Shown here: in pieces, positions 39,250 to 47,381 of the stretch
How the letters are laid out: each line of letters starts with the position of its first letter
Position numbering within the stretch: the stretch's first letter is position 1
NCBI RefSeq assembly: GCF_007665395.1
Contig: NZ_VDND01000004.1
Coordinates: 359,847-423,846 of the forward strand
DNA from: Pseudomonas oryzihabitans
Lineage (GTDB): Bacteria; Pseudomonadota; Gammaproteobacteria; Pseudomonadales; Pseudomonadaceae
Reading direction: 5' to 3'
DNA length: 64,000 nt
Notes under the pieces: model-generated
Databases searched by the model: none
Told to the model about the DNA's origin: nothing
What the model saw: only the letters and a program-made list of their open reading frames with translations
Translations under genes and position numbers: made by a program

Positions 39250-40670
39250 CCCTGGAGCAACTGGCCAAGGCCGGCCGCGCCCCGGCGCTGCCGCTGCGCA
39301 TCGAGCTGCCCACTGGCGAACTGGAACTGCGATCGCTGCTGCGGGTGCTGCCCGGTCAGCGCTACGTCGGCGAGGCCCGCTGGCAGGGCCGCCGGGTCCT
39401 GGCCAAGTTGCTGGTGGGCGACCGCGCCGCCCGGCAATTCGCCCGCGAGCGCGAGGGCTGTCGCCTGCTGGCGGCAGCCGCGGCGGCGCCCACGCCCGAG
39501 TTGCTGGAGAGTGGCGAGGCGAGCGGGCAGGGCGCCTGGTTGCTGTTCGACTTCATCGAGGCCGCGCCCAGCGTCGACCAGCTCTGGCAGCAGATCGCGG
39601 GCGAGCCGCCGCTGTCGCCCGCGCAGAACGACTTGCTGGGCGCGGCGCTGGCCACCCTGGCCCGGCTGCATGCCCAGGGCCTCTGGCAGGCCGACCTGCA
39701 CCTGGACAACCTGCTGGTCAAGGACGGCGCCGCCCTGGTCATCGACGCGGCGGACATCCAGGCCGAGACGGTCGGCCAGCCGCTGTCCCAGGCGCGGGTG
39801 CAGGAGAACCTGGCGGTGTTCTTCGCCCAGTTGCCGGCCGCCCTGGATGCCCAGCTGGAAGAACTGCTGATCCACTACCTGCTGGTCAATGCCGAGCACG
39901 CCCTGCGCCTCGACGCCCTGCTGGCGCGCACCGCCGAGATTCGCCGCTGGCGCCTGGCCGACTACCTGAAGAAGAGCGGTCGGGAGTGCACCCTGTTCGC
40001 CGTCACCCGCAGCGCCTTCGGCCTGATCGCCGTGCGCCGCCCCTGGCTGGCCAGGCTCGAAGGCCTGCTGGCCGATCCCGATGCCGCCCTGGCTGGCCTG
40101 CCGACCTTCAAGGACGGCGGCGCCGCCACCGTGGCGCGGCTGTCGTGGCAAGGCCAGGACCTGGTGCTCAAGAGGTACAACATCAAGGGCTTCGGCCACT
40201 GGCTGACGCGCTTCTGGCGGCCGAGCCGGGCCTGGCACAGCTGGCGGGAAGGGCACCGGCTGCTGTTCCTCGGCATCCCCACGCCCGAACCCCTGGCGGT
40301 CCGCGAGCGCCGGTTCCTCGGTCTGCGCGGACGTGCCTACCTGGTGACGCCCTATGTGGCCGGTCCCAATCTGCTGGAGCGCTTCGCGCCCTATGTCGAT
40401 TCCGCCCCGCCCGCAGCGGAACTGGAGGCCCTGCTGGCCCTGGTCGACGCCCTGCGCCGCGAGCGCCTCGGCCATGGCGACTTCAAGGGGACCAACCTGA
40501 TCTGGCATGACGGTCGCTGGCAGGTGATCGACCTCGATGCCCTCCAGGCCCACAGCAGCGACCAGGCCTATGCCCGCGCCTATGCCCGCGATCGCGCCCG
40601 GTTGCTGCGCAACTGGCCCGCCGACAGTGCGCTCCATCGGCTGCTCGATAGCCGTCTACCACCGGCCTGA
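39246..40670 (+). CDS. double kinase-fold protein of the LPS core operon
   Basis: The 474-residue protein contains two kinase-like domains of the LPS-kinase superfamily in tandem. Domain 1 (about 1-215) has RRVLAKLLVGD, the catalytic loop ADLHLDNLLV and VIDAAD. Domain 2 (about 280-474) has LVLKRYNIKGFGHWLTR, the loop HGDFKGTNLIW and VIDLDAL. Both keep the catalytic Asp and Asn. It is the last gene of the coupled waaF-waaC-waaG-waaP-kinase operon, with a terminator just after it. A similarly sized protein sits at this place in P. aeruginosa, as I recall. Two sites could phosphorylate two core positions. Confidence 0.83.
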   Translation: MTLEQLAKAGRAPALPLRIELPTGELELRSLLRVLPGQRYVGEARWQGRRVLAKLLVGDRAARQFAREREGCRLLAAAAAAPTPELLESGEASGQGAWLLFDFIEAAPSVDQLWQQIAGEPPLSPAQNDLLGAALATLARLHAQGLWQADLHLDNLLVKDGAALVIDAADIQAETVGQPLSQARVQENLAVFFAQLPAALDAQLEELLIHYLLVNAEHALRLDALLARTAEIRRWRLADYLKKSGRECTLFAVTRSAFGLIAVRRPWLARLEGLLADPDAALAGLPTFKDGGAATVARLSWQGQDLVLKRYNIKGFGHWLTRFWRPSRAWHSWREGHRLLFLGIPTPEPLAVRERRFLGLRGRAYLVTPYVAGPNLLERFAPYVDSAPPAAELEALLALVDALRRERLGHGDFKGTNLIWHDGRWQVIDLDALQAHSSDQAYARAYARDRARLLRNWPADSALHRLLDSRLPPA

Positions 40671-40673
40671 GCG

Positions 40674-40699
40674 CGGGTCGTTCGATAAACGACCCGTTT
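40674..40699 (+). terminator. terminator of the waaF-kinase operon
   Basis: The 9-bp perfect stem CGGGTCGTT/AACGACCCG with a 5-base loop begins 3 bases after the stop and is followed by TTTC. It separates the first LPS operon from gcd. Confidence 0.75.
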
Positions 40700-40713
40700 C
40701 GCGCAAAAATGAA

Positions 40714-40733
40714 CCAGCTAGTTAATTAGCTGG
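40714..40733. promoter_or_regulatory. palindrome upstream of gcd, candidate operator
   Basis: CCAGCTA-GTTAAT-TAGCTGG is a 7-bp perfect inverted repeat around an AT-rich centre, about 150 bases before the gcd start and outside the terminator. A further short hairpin (CCCGCC-AGT-GGCGGG, 40830-40844) lies between it and the SD. The function is not known; an operator is one possibility. Confidence 0.35.
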
Positions 40734-40879
40734 CTACCTTTGTGGCAGAATGTCGCAGCCTGAGGGGCCCCGCCAGGGCGTCTGGCCTGCGCGATACGCC
40801 CGGCACCCATAACGAGATCCAAGAACGGACCCGCCAGTGGCGGGCTTCTGGCACGCATGAGTTTTTTAAGGAGACGACG

Positions 40880-43282
40880 ATGAGTGGCAATGGGGGCGCG
40901 ACCCGCGCCTGCAAGTTCCTGGTATCTGCCCTGGGTGTGCTGATCGCCCTGCTGGGCCTGGCGCTGATGGGGGGTGGCGTCTACCTCGCCACCCTCGGCG
41001 GCAGTCTCTATTTCGTTCTGGGTGGCCTGCTGCTGACCCTGGCCGGCGTCCTGATCGCCGTACGGCGGCCGCTGGGCGCCTGGCTCTACGCCCTGTTCCT
41101 GCTGGCGACCCTGGTCTGGGCCCTGGTCGATGTCGGCCTGGTGTTCTGGCCGCTGGTCTCGCGGCTGATGATGTTCGCCGTGATCGGCGCGGTGGTGGCC
41201 CTGGCCTATCCGGCGCTGGTGCGCGCCCGTGGCGGCGTCGCCGGCAAGGGTGGGTACGCGCTGGCCGGCCTGCTGGCCGTGGCCTGCGCAGCGAGCTTCG
41301 CCTGGATGTTCAAGCCGCAACCGCTGGTGGCCGCCGCAACGGCACCCGCCGTCACCCCGGTGACGCCCGCTACCGCCCAGCAGGATTGGCGCCATTGGGG
41401 CAACACCACCGCCGGGACTCGCTTCGCCGCCCTCGACCAGATCACCAAGGCCAACGTCGGCCAGCTGCAGGTGGCCTGGACCTTCCAGACCGGCGACGTG
41501 CCCCAGAGCAATGGCTTCGGCGCCGAGGATCAGGTGACGCCGCTGCAGGTCGGCAACAGCGTCTATCTCTGTACCGCGCACAACCAGGTGTTCGCCCTCG
41601 ACGCCGATACCGGGGCCAAGCGCTGGTCCTTCGATCCCAAGGCCACCGCGCCCAACTGGCAACGCTGCCGGGGCGTCGGCTATTACGAGGACGCGCCGGT
41701 CGCCCAGGCCAGCGCCGTCGCCTCCGCAGCTCCCGCCCAGCCGGCGGCGACCTGCCAGCGACGCATCCTCACCACCACCATCGATGCCCGGCTGTTCGCC
41801 CTGGACGCCGACACCGGCAAGCCTTGCGCCGACTTCGGCGACAATGGCGTGGTCGACCTCAAGGCCGGCCTGGGCGAGGTCAAGCCGGGCTTCTATACCC
41901 TGACCGCCGCGCCCCTGGTGGCCGGCGATCTGATCGTCATCGGCGGTCGGGTGGCCGACAACATCGAGGTGAACGAGCCGAGCGGGGTCATCCGCGCCTT
42001 CGACGTCCACACCGGCAAGAAGGTCTGGGCCTGGGATCTGGCCAAGGAAACCCCGGACACCCCGCTGGACCCCAACATCGACTACACCCGCGCCACGCCG
42101 AACGTCTGGACCTCCATGGCCTACGACGCGAAGCTCGGCCTGATCTATCTGCCGACCGGTAATACCACCCCTGATGCCTGGGGTGGCGAGCGTACGCCGC
42201 AGGACGACAAGTACAGCTCGGCGGTCGTCGCCCTGGACGTCAAGACCGGCCAGGAGCGCTGGGTCTACCAGACCGTCCACCACGACCTCTGGGACTACGA
42301 CCTGCCGGCGCAACCGACCCTGGTCGACGTGCCGGACGGGCAGGGCGGTAGCCTGCCGGGCCTGATCCAGACCACCAAGGCCGGCCAGGTCTTCCTGCTC
42401 AACCGGGAAACCGGCAAGCCCATCGCCGAGGTGCGTGATCAACCGGTCAAGGCACCGCCGCAAGAGGTGACCGGCGAACGGCATTCGCCGACCCAGCCGT
42501 TGTCGGTGGGCCTGCCCGCCATCGGCACCGAGACCCTCACCGAGTCGGCCATGTGGGGCGCCACCCCCTATGACCAGCTGCTCTGCCGCATCCAGTTCAA
42601 GCAGATGCGCTACGACGGCATGTTCACCGCGCCGTCCACCGATGTCTCCCTGCAGTGGCCCGGTTCCCTGGGCGGCATGAACTGGGGCAGCAACTCCATC
42701 GATCCCACCACCGGCTACCTGTTCGTCAACGACATGCGCCTGGGGCTGTGGACGCGGCTGATCCCGCGCGCCCAGATGGAGAACAACAAGGCCGGTGGCG
42801 TCGAGATGGGCGCTGCCTCCCAGACCGGTACCCCCTATGGGTCGCTGCGTAACCGCTTCCTCTCGCCACTGGGCATTCCCTGCCAAGCGCCGCCCTACGG
42901 CACCATGACCGCCATCGACCTCAAGACCCGCAAGGTCGCCTGGCAGGTGCCGGTGGGTACCGTGCAGGACACCGGGCCGCTGGGCATCAAGCTGCACCTG
43001 CCGATCCCCATCGGCATGCCCACCCTGGGTGGCTCCCTGGCGACCCAGGCCGGCCTGCTGTTCTTCGCCGGTACCCAGGACTACTACCTGCGCGCCTACG
43101 ACAGCGGCACCGGCCGCGAGATCTGGCGTGCGCGCCTGCCGGTGGGCAGCCAGGGCACGCCCATCACCTACGTCTCGCCCAAGACCGGCAAGCAGTACGT
43201 GGTGATCAGCGCCGGTGGCGCCCGCCAGTCGCCGGATCGCGGCGACTACGTGATCGCCTACGCCCTGCCCGACAAGCGCTGA
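40880..43282 (+). CDS. gcd: membrane-bound PQQ-dependent glucose dehydrogenase
   Basis: Gcd oxidises glucose to gluconolactone in the periplasm and passes electrons to ubiquinone. The route drives direct glucose oxidation and acidification that dissolves mineral phosphate. The 800-residue protein has five N-terminal membrane helices (about 10-145) and a periplasmic eight-bladed PQQ propeller (about 170-800). Its motifs include NTTAGTRFAALDQITKANV in parts, LTAAPLVAGDLIVIGG, HHDLWDYDLPAQPTLVD, RETGKP and the C-terminal GTPITYVSPKTGKQYVVISAGG in parts. The ATG at 40880 has AAGGAG 6 bases upstream; longer in-frame starts lack an SD. Its place between two LPS operons is unusual. It has its own terminator. 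Confidence 0.95.
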   Translation: MSGNGGATRACKFLVSALGVLIALLGLALMGGGVYLATLGGSLYFVLGGLLLTLAGVLIAVRRPLGAWLYALFLLATLVWALVDVGLVFWPLVSRLMMFAVIGAVVALAYPALVRARGGVAGKGGYALAGLLAVACAASFAWMFKPQPLVAAATAPAVTPVTPATAQQDWRHWGNTTAGTRFAALDQITKANVGQLQVAWTFQTGDVPQSNGFGAEDQVTPLQVGNSVYLCTAHNQVFALDADTGAKRWSFDPKATAPNWQRCRGVGYYEDAPVAQASAVASAAPAQPAATCQRRILTTTIDARLFALDADTGKPCADFGDNGVVDLKAGLGEVKPGFYTLTAAPLVAGDLIVIGGRVADNIEVNEPSGVIRAFDVHTGKKVWAWDLAKETPDTPLDPNIDYTRATPNVWTSMAYDAKLGLIYLPTGNTTPDAWGGERTPQDDKYSSAVVALDVKTGQERWVYQTVHHDLWDYDLPAQPTLVDVPDGQGGSLPGLIQTTKAGQVFLLNRETGKPIAEVRDQPVKAPPQEVTGERHSPTQPLSVGLPAIGTETLTESAMWGATPYDQLLCRIQFKQMRYDGMFTAPSTDVSLQWPGSLGGMNWGSNSIDPTTGYLFVNDMRLGLWTRLIPRAQMENNKAGGVEMGAASQTGTPYGSLRNRFLSPLGIPCQAPPYGTMTAIDLKTRKVAWQVPVGTVQDTGPLGIKLHLPIPIGMPTLGGSLATQAGLLFFAGTQDYYLRAYDSGTGREIWRARLPVGSQGTPITYVSPKTGKQYVVISAGGARQSPDRGDYVIAYALPDKR

Positions 43283-43302
43283 TCCCAGCGGCTTGACCTC
43301 CC

Positions 43303-43335
43303 GAAGCCCGCCGGAGCGATCCGGCGGGCTTCGTC
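43303..43335 (+). terminator. terminator of gcd
   Basis: A 13-bp perfect stem (GAAGCCCGCCGGA/TCCGGCGGGCTTC) with a GCGA tetraloop, 20 bases after the gcd stop, is followed by GTCGTTT. Confidence 0.88.
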
Positions 43336-43386
43336 GTTTCCGGCCCGGGACGGGCACCGCCTGGCCACAATGTGCCGTGGCGCGAT

Positions 43387-43415
43387 TACCCCCGGTGGCA
43401 GCGAACGGCTATAAT
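43387..43415 (+). promoter_or_regulatory. candidate promoter of the wapO operon
   Basis: A perfect TATAAT lies at 43410-43415, with TTACCC 17 bases upstream as a weak -35, about 88 bases before the wapO start. Its place after the gcd terminator supports a separate transcription unit. Confidence 0.5.
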
Positions 43416-43502
43416 TCGCCGTTTTTGAGGCGAGGCGGGCCTGCAGCGGCCTCGCGAAACCCCGGCGAACCCCTGGTTACGCCCTGTACAGAGGCTTTAC
43501 CT

Positions 43503-45245
43503 GTGTCCCTGACCGTCCTTGGCCTGTCCGGCGCCCTCAGCCACGATCCCTCCGCCGCGCTCTACATCGACGGCAAGCTGATCGCCGCGGTGGAAGAAGA
43601 ACGCTTCGTGCGCGACAAGCATGCCAAGAACCGCATGCCCTACGAATCGGCCAAGTTCTGCCTGGAGCAAGCCGGGATCACCCCCGCCGACGTCGACGTG
43701 GTGGCCATTCCCTATGCGCCCATCAGTCTGTTCGGCGAGGCCCGCTGGCACTACGCCAAGCGCTACGCCTATGCCCCGGATCGCGCCCTGGACGCCATCC
43801 TGTTCGGCAATCGCCGCTACCACCGCTACCGCAAGCGCATCGAGTGGTGCCTGGTGCAGCTCGGCTTCGACCTGAAGAAGGTCAAGCTGGAAGCCGTCGA
43901 GCACCACCTGGCCCACGCCTCCAGTGCCTACCACTGCTCGGGTTTCAGCGAGAAGACCGCGATCCTCGGCATCGACGGCAAGGGCGAGTACGCCACCACC
44001 TTCTTCGGCTACGGCGAGAACGGCAAGATCCACAAGATCAAGGAGTTCTACGATCCGGACTCCCTGGGCGGCCTCTATGGCGCCCTCACCGAATTCCTCG
44101 GCTTCGAGATGCTCGACGGCGAATTCAAGGTCATGGGCATGGCGCCCTATGGCGATGCCAGCAAGTACGATTTCTCGCGCCTGGCGAAATTCGAGAACGG
44201 CGAGCTGATCATCAATACCGACTACGCTAACGTCATCGGCTTCCGCCGCTACAAGGAGAAGGGCAAGGGCTACTACTTCTCGCCCAAGCTGATCGAGTGG
44301 CTGGGGCCCAAGCGTGAAGGCGACATCGCCGACGATCCCTACATCCACTACGCCGCCAGCATGCAGGCGCTGTTCGAGCGGCTGGCGCTGGAGATGATGG
44401 ACTACTACCTGGGCGACATCATCAAGCAGACCGGCAAGCTCGCCTTCGCCGGTGGTTGCGCGCTCAACGTCAAGCTCAACCAGAAGATCATCGCCCGCCC
44501 CGAGGTCAAGGAGCTGTTCGTCCAGCCCGCCTCGGGTGACGCCGGTACCGCGGTCGGCGCCGCGGCCTACGTCTCCCATGCCCGCGGCGTGCCGGTGGAG
44601 AAGATGGAGCACGTCTATCTCGGCCCCGGCTACAGCAACGAAGACGTCATCGCCGCTTGCGCCCGGCATCCCAATGCGCCCAAGTGGCAGAAGATCGAGA
44701 ACATGCCCCAGCGCATCGCCGAGATCATGGTGGCCGGCAATCCGGTGGCCTGGTTCCAGGGTCGCCTGGAATTCGGCCCGCGCGCCCTCGGCGGTCGCTC
44801 CATCATCGGCTGCCCCAGCGTGCCGGGCGTGGCCGACCGCATCAACGCCCAGATCAAGTTCCGCGAGCGCTGGCGGCCGTTCTGCCCGTCGATGCTCGAC
44901 ACCGTGGCACCGCAGATGCTCAAGGTCGACCATCCCTCGCCCTTCATGACCTTCACCTTCGAGGTCAACGACGAGTGGAAGAGCCGGGTGTCCGAGGTGG
45001 TCCACGAGGATGGCACCTCCCGCGCCCAGGTGCTGGAGCGCCGCCACAATCCGCGCTGGTACGACCTGATGCTGGAGCTGGAAAAGCTCACCGGCAACGG
45101 CGTCTCGCTCAACACCTCGCTCAATCGCCGCGGTGAACCCATGGTCTGCTCGCCCACCGACGCCCTGAACATGTTCTTCGGCTCGGACCTGCAGTACCTG
45201 ATCATGGAAGACATCCTGGTGGTCAAGGAGGGCGCCGGCCTATGA
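43503..45245 (+). CDS. wapO: LPS core heptose carbamoyltransferase
   Basis: The 580-residue protein is a NodU/CmcH-type O-carbamoyltransferase. In P. aeruginosa the equivalent enzyme adds the 7-O-carbamoyl group to heptose II of the core from carbamoyl phosphate. The N-terminal actin-like domain has GLSGALSHDPSAALYIDG, VEEERFVRDKHAKN and the metal-binding VEHHLAHASSAYHCSGF. The C-terminal domain has FAGGCALNVKLNQKI, VQPASGDAGTAVGAA, QGRLEFGPRALGGRSI and NTSLNRRGEPMV. The start is a GTG at 43503 with AGAGG 9 bases upstream. The frame is open further upstream, but family sequence begins at MSLTVLGLSG. It overlaps wapH (ATGA). Confidence 0.92.
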   Translation: MSLTVLGLSGALSHDPSAALYIDGKLIAAVEEERFVRDKHAKNRMPYESAKFCLEQAGITPADVDVVAIPYAPISLFGEARWHYAKRYAYAPDRALDAILFGNRRYHRYRKRIEWCLVQLGFDLKKVKLEAVEHHLAHASSAYHCSGFSEKTAILGIDGKGEYATTFFGYGENGKIHKIKEFYDPDSLGGLYGALTEFLGFEMLDGEFKVMGMAPYGDASKYDFSRLAKFENGELIINTDYANVIGFRRYKEKGKGYYFSPKLIEWLGPKREGDIADDPYIHYAASMQALFERLALEMMDYYLGDIIKQTGKLAFAGGCALNVKLNQKIIARPEVKELFVQPASGDAGTAVGAAAYVSHARGVPVEKMEHVYLGPGYSNEDVIAACARHPNAPKWQKIENMPQRIAEIMVAGNPVAWFQGRLEFGPRALGGRSIIGCPSVPGVADRINAQIKFRERWRPFCPSMLDTVAPQMLKVDHPSPFMTFTFEVNDEWKSRVSEVVHEDGTSRAQVLERRHNPRWYDLMLELEKLTGNGVSLNTSLNRRGEPMVCSPTDALNMFFGSDLQYLIMEDILVVKEGAGL

Positions 45246-46375
45246 CGCGTTCCGCCGAACCGCGGGTGCTGCAGTTCTGTCACGGCTATGACGGTCCCTT
45301 CCTCGACTGCGCCCGCCAGACCGCCAGTCTCTTCGCGGACAGCGGCTATCGCGTCACCACGGTGTTCCTCACCGGTACCGCCGATGCCGAGGTGGCTGCC
45401 GGCTGTGGCAGCGACGAGGTACTGTTCCTCGAGTATTCCTCGCGCGACGTGCGCGGCCTCAAGCTCGGCGCCATCCAGGCGCTGCGCGAGATCGTCCGTT
45501 CGCGGGGCATCCGCTTCGTCATCGCCCATCGCTTCAAGCCGATCTGGATCGCCTGCCTGGCTACCAACCTGCCGGTGATCGGCGTCCACCACGCCTTTGG
45601 CGACTATGATCGACTCGGCCGACGGCTGTTCGCCAAGCTGATGAGCAAGCGCCTGACCCTGCTGGCCGTCTCCGACGCGGTGCGTGACGAACTCCGCCAG
45701 CGCCTCAAGGACTGGCCGGCCGAGCGCATCGAGACCCTCTACAATCGCCTGGACGTCGAGGCGGTGGAGCGCGAATTGCTGCCGGCCGACCAGGCCCGCG
45801 CCGAGCTCAAGCTGCCCCAGGACGCCTGGATCGTCGGCAACGTCGGCCGCCTGCACCCGGACAAGGACCAGGCCACCCTGCTGCGCGGCTTCGCCGCCGC
45901 CCTGCCGACCCTGCCGGCCAACGCCCTGCTGGCTATTCTCGGCAAGGGCCGGCTGGAAGAGGACCTCAAGGACCTCGCCCGCGAGCTGAACATCGCCGAC
46001 CGGGTGCTGTTCCTCGGCCAGGTGGAAGGCGCCCGGCGCTACTTCAAGGCCTTCGACGTCTTCGCTCTGAGTTCCGACCACGAGCCCTTCGGCATGGTCC
46101 TGCTGGAGGCCATGGCTGCCGGCGTCCCCCTGATCGCCACCGCCTGCGGTGGCGCCCGCGAGATCGTTGAAGGCGTCGGCTTCCTGTTCCCCCTGGGCGA
46201 TGCCGAAGCCCTCGGTCAGGGCCTGCAGCACCTCGGTCGCCTGGCGCCGAGCCAGCGACGCGCCTGCGTGCAGCACATGCGCGAGCGCCTGGCCGAGCGC
46301 TTCTCCGACGAGGCCGTACGCCGCGACTTCTGGCGCCTGCCGATGGTCGCCGCCTTCAAGGCCCCGGCGCCGTGA
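45242..46375 (+). CDS. wapH: LPS core glycosyltransferase WapH-like (GT4)
   Basis: The 377-residue GT4 (GT-B fold) transferase has an N-terminal acceptor domain (VLQFCHGYDGPFLDCARQTASLF in parts). The C-terminal donor domain has GNVGRLHPDKDQATLLRGF, LAILGKGRLEEDL and the nucleotide-sugar motif SSDHEPFGMVLLEAMAAGVPLIAT with the EX7E glutamates. In P. aeruginosa WapH adds a glucose to the outer core; this gene follows wapO in the same way. The sugar is inferred from that parallel. It overlaps wapO (ATGA) and the next gene (GTGA). Confidence 0.86.
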   Translation: MTRSAEPRVLQFCHGYDGPFLDCARQTASLFADSGYRVTTVFLTGTADAEVAAGCGSDEVLFLEYSSRDVRGLKLGAIQALREIVRSRGIRFVIAHRFKPIWIACLATNLPVIGVHHAFGDYDRLGRRLFAKLMSKRLTLLAVSDAVRDELRQRLKDWPAERIETLYNRLDVEAVERELLPADQARAELKLPQDAWIVGNVGRLHPDKDQATLLRGFAAALPTLPANALLAILGKGRLEEDLKDLARELNIADRVLFLGQVEGARRYFKAFDVFALSSDHEPFGMVLLEAMAAGVPLIATACGGAREIVEGVGFLFPLGDAEALGQGLQHLGRLAPSQRRACVQHMRERLAERFSDEAVRRDFWRLPMVAAFKAPAP

Positions 46376-47331
46376 GAGTCCTGTTCCTGGTCCAGAAGGA
46401 ACAACGCATCCTGCTGGACCACTTCTATGCCAGCATCGCCGCCCAGTGCGACTGCGACCTGCGCTGGCTGAGCGACGCGGAGCAGGCCGATCTGCGCGGC
46501 TATTTCCGCCGCGCCGTGCCGCAGCCCGAGCAATACGATCGCATCCTGCTGTTCCTGAGATTCAAGAAGCAGCTCAAGCAGATCGTCTTCATCCGCAGCC
46601 TGCCCAATCTGGTCGAGCTGGAACACGACGCCTACCAGAACTTCATCCCCTGCAAGTACACCGGTAAGTTCAGCCGCTACTACCGGGCCATGCCCCACGT
46701 CCGGGTGCTGGTCTCGGGCGCGGGCGTGGCGCGGCGGCTGCAGGAGGAGGGGGTGGATGCCGTCTTCGTGCCCAAGGGCTACGACGACAGTCGCCTGCGC
46801 GACCTGGGCCTGGAACGCGACATCGAGCTGGGCTTCGTCGGCAGCCTCGGCAGCGTGGCCTACAGCGGACGCCGGCAGTTGCTGGAAGACCTGGCCAAGG
46901 TCGAGCCCCTGCTGATCACCAAGACCCGCTCGGGCGATGAATACCTGCAGACGCTCAACCGCATCCGCTTCTTCATCGGCGCCGACGTCGGCATGGGCGA
47001 ATACATGATCAAGAACTTCGAAGCCATGGCCTGCGGCTGCCTGCTCTTCACCTTTGATCAGGGCGAAGAGGAAAACCGGGCGCTGGGCTTCGTGGATGGC
47101 GTCAATGTGGTGCTCTATCGCTCGCTGGCGGAGTTGCGGGAAAAGCTCGCGGGACTAAGGGCGGACCCCGCGCACGCCTCGGCCATCGCCAAGGCGGGAG
47201 AGGCCCTGGCGCGTCACTCTTTCGCCTTCGGCCACTTGGGTGAACGCGTGGTTTCGGCTATAACCCCTGCGCTGCGGCCGGCGGTCGCACCGGGGTTCCT
47301 GCAACGCCTGCTGGCCAGGCTGGGACGCTGA
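46372..47331 (+). CDS. CgeB-like glycosyltransferase family protein
   Basis: The 319-residue cytoplasmic protein has the layout of GT-B transferases of the CgeB/Glyco_trans_1_2 type. The acceptor half has LLFLRFKKQLKQIVF and LVELEHDAYQNFIPCKY. The donor half has VFVPKGYDD, ELGFVGSLGSVAYSGRR, a pocket around IGADVGMGEYMIKNFEAMACGCLLFTFDQ and the Glu of KNFEAMACG. Start is GTG at 46372 in a GTGA overlap with wapH. Role in LPS outer-core assembly is inferred from context; donor and acceptor are unknown. Confidence 0.75.
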   Translation: MRVLFLVQKEQRILLDHFYASIAAQCDCDLRWLSDAEQADLRGYFRRAVPQPEQYDRILLFLRFKKQLKQIVFIRSLPNLVELEHDAYQNFIPCKYTGKFSRYYRAMPHVRVLVSGAGVARRLQEEGVDAVFVPKGYDDSRLRDLGLERDIELGFVGSLGSVAYSGRRQLLEDLAKVEPLLITKTRSGDEYLQTLNRIRFFIGADVGMGEYMIKNFEAMACGCLLFTFDQGEEENRALGFVDGVNVVLYRSLAELREKLAGLRADPAHASAIAKAGEALARHSFAFGHLGERVVSAITPALRPAVAPGFLQRLLARLGR

Positions 47332-47381
47332 TGCGGCGCCCAAGGCCCAGCTTTCGACTCACCTGGCAGAAAGGGTAGAAC

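Noticed and set aside
40880..43282. Recent horizontal gain of gcd
   Set aside because: Codon use and base composition look the same as in neighbouring genes, and no mobile element borders it; only its location is unusual.
40718..43357. An 879-codon frame opposite gcd
   Set aside because: Antisense shadow with repetitive Gly/Gln/His composition; the gcd frame is unbroken and family-complete.
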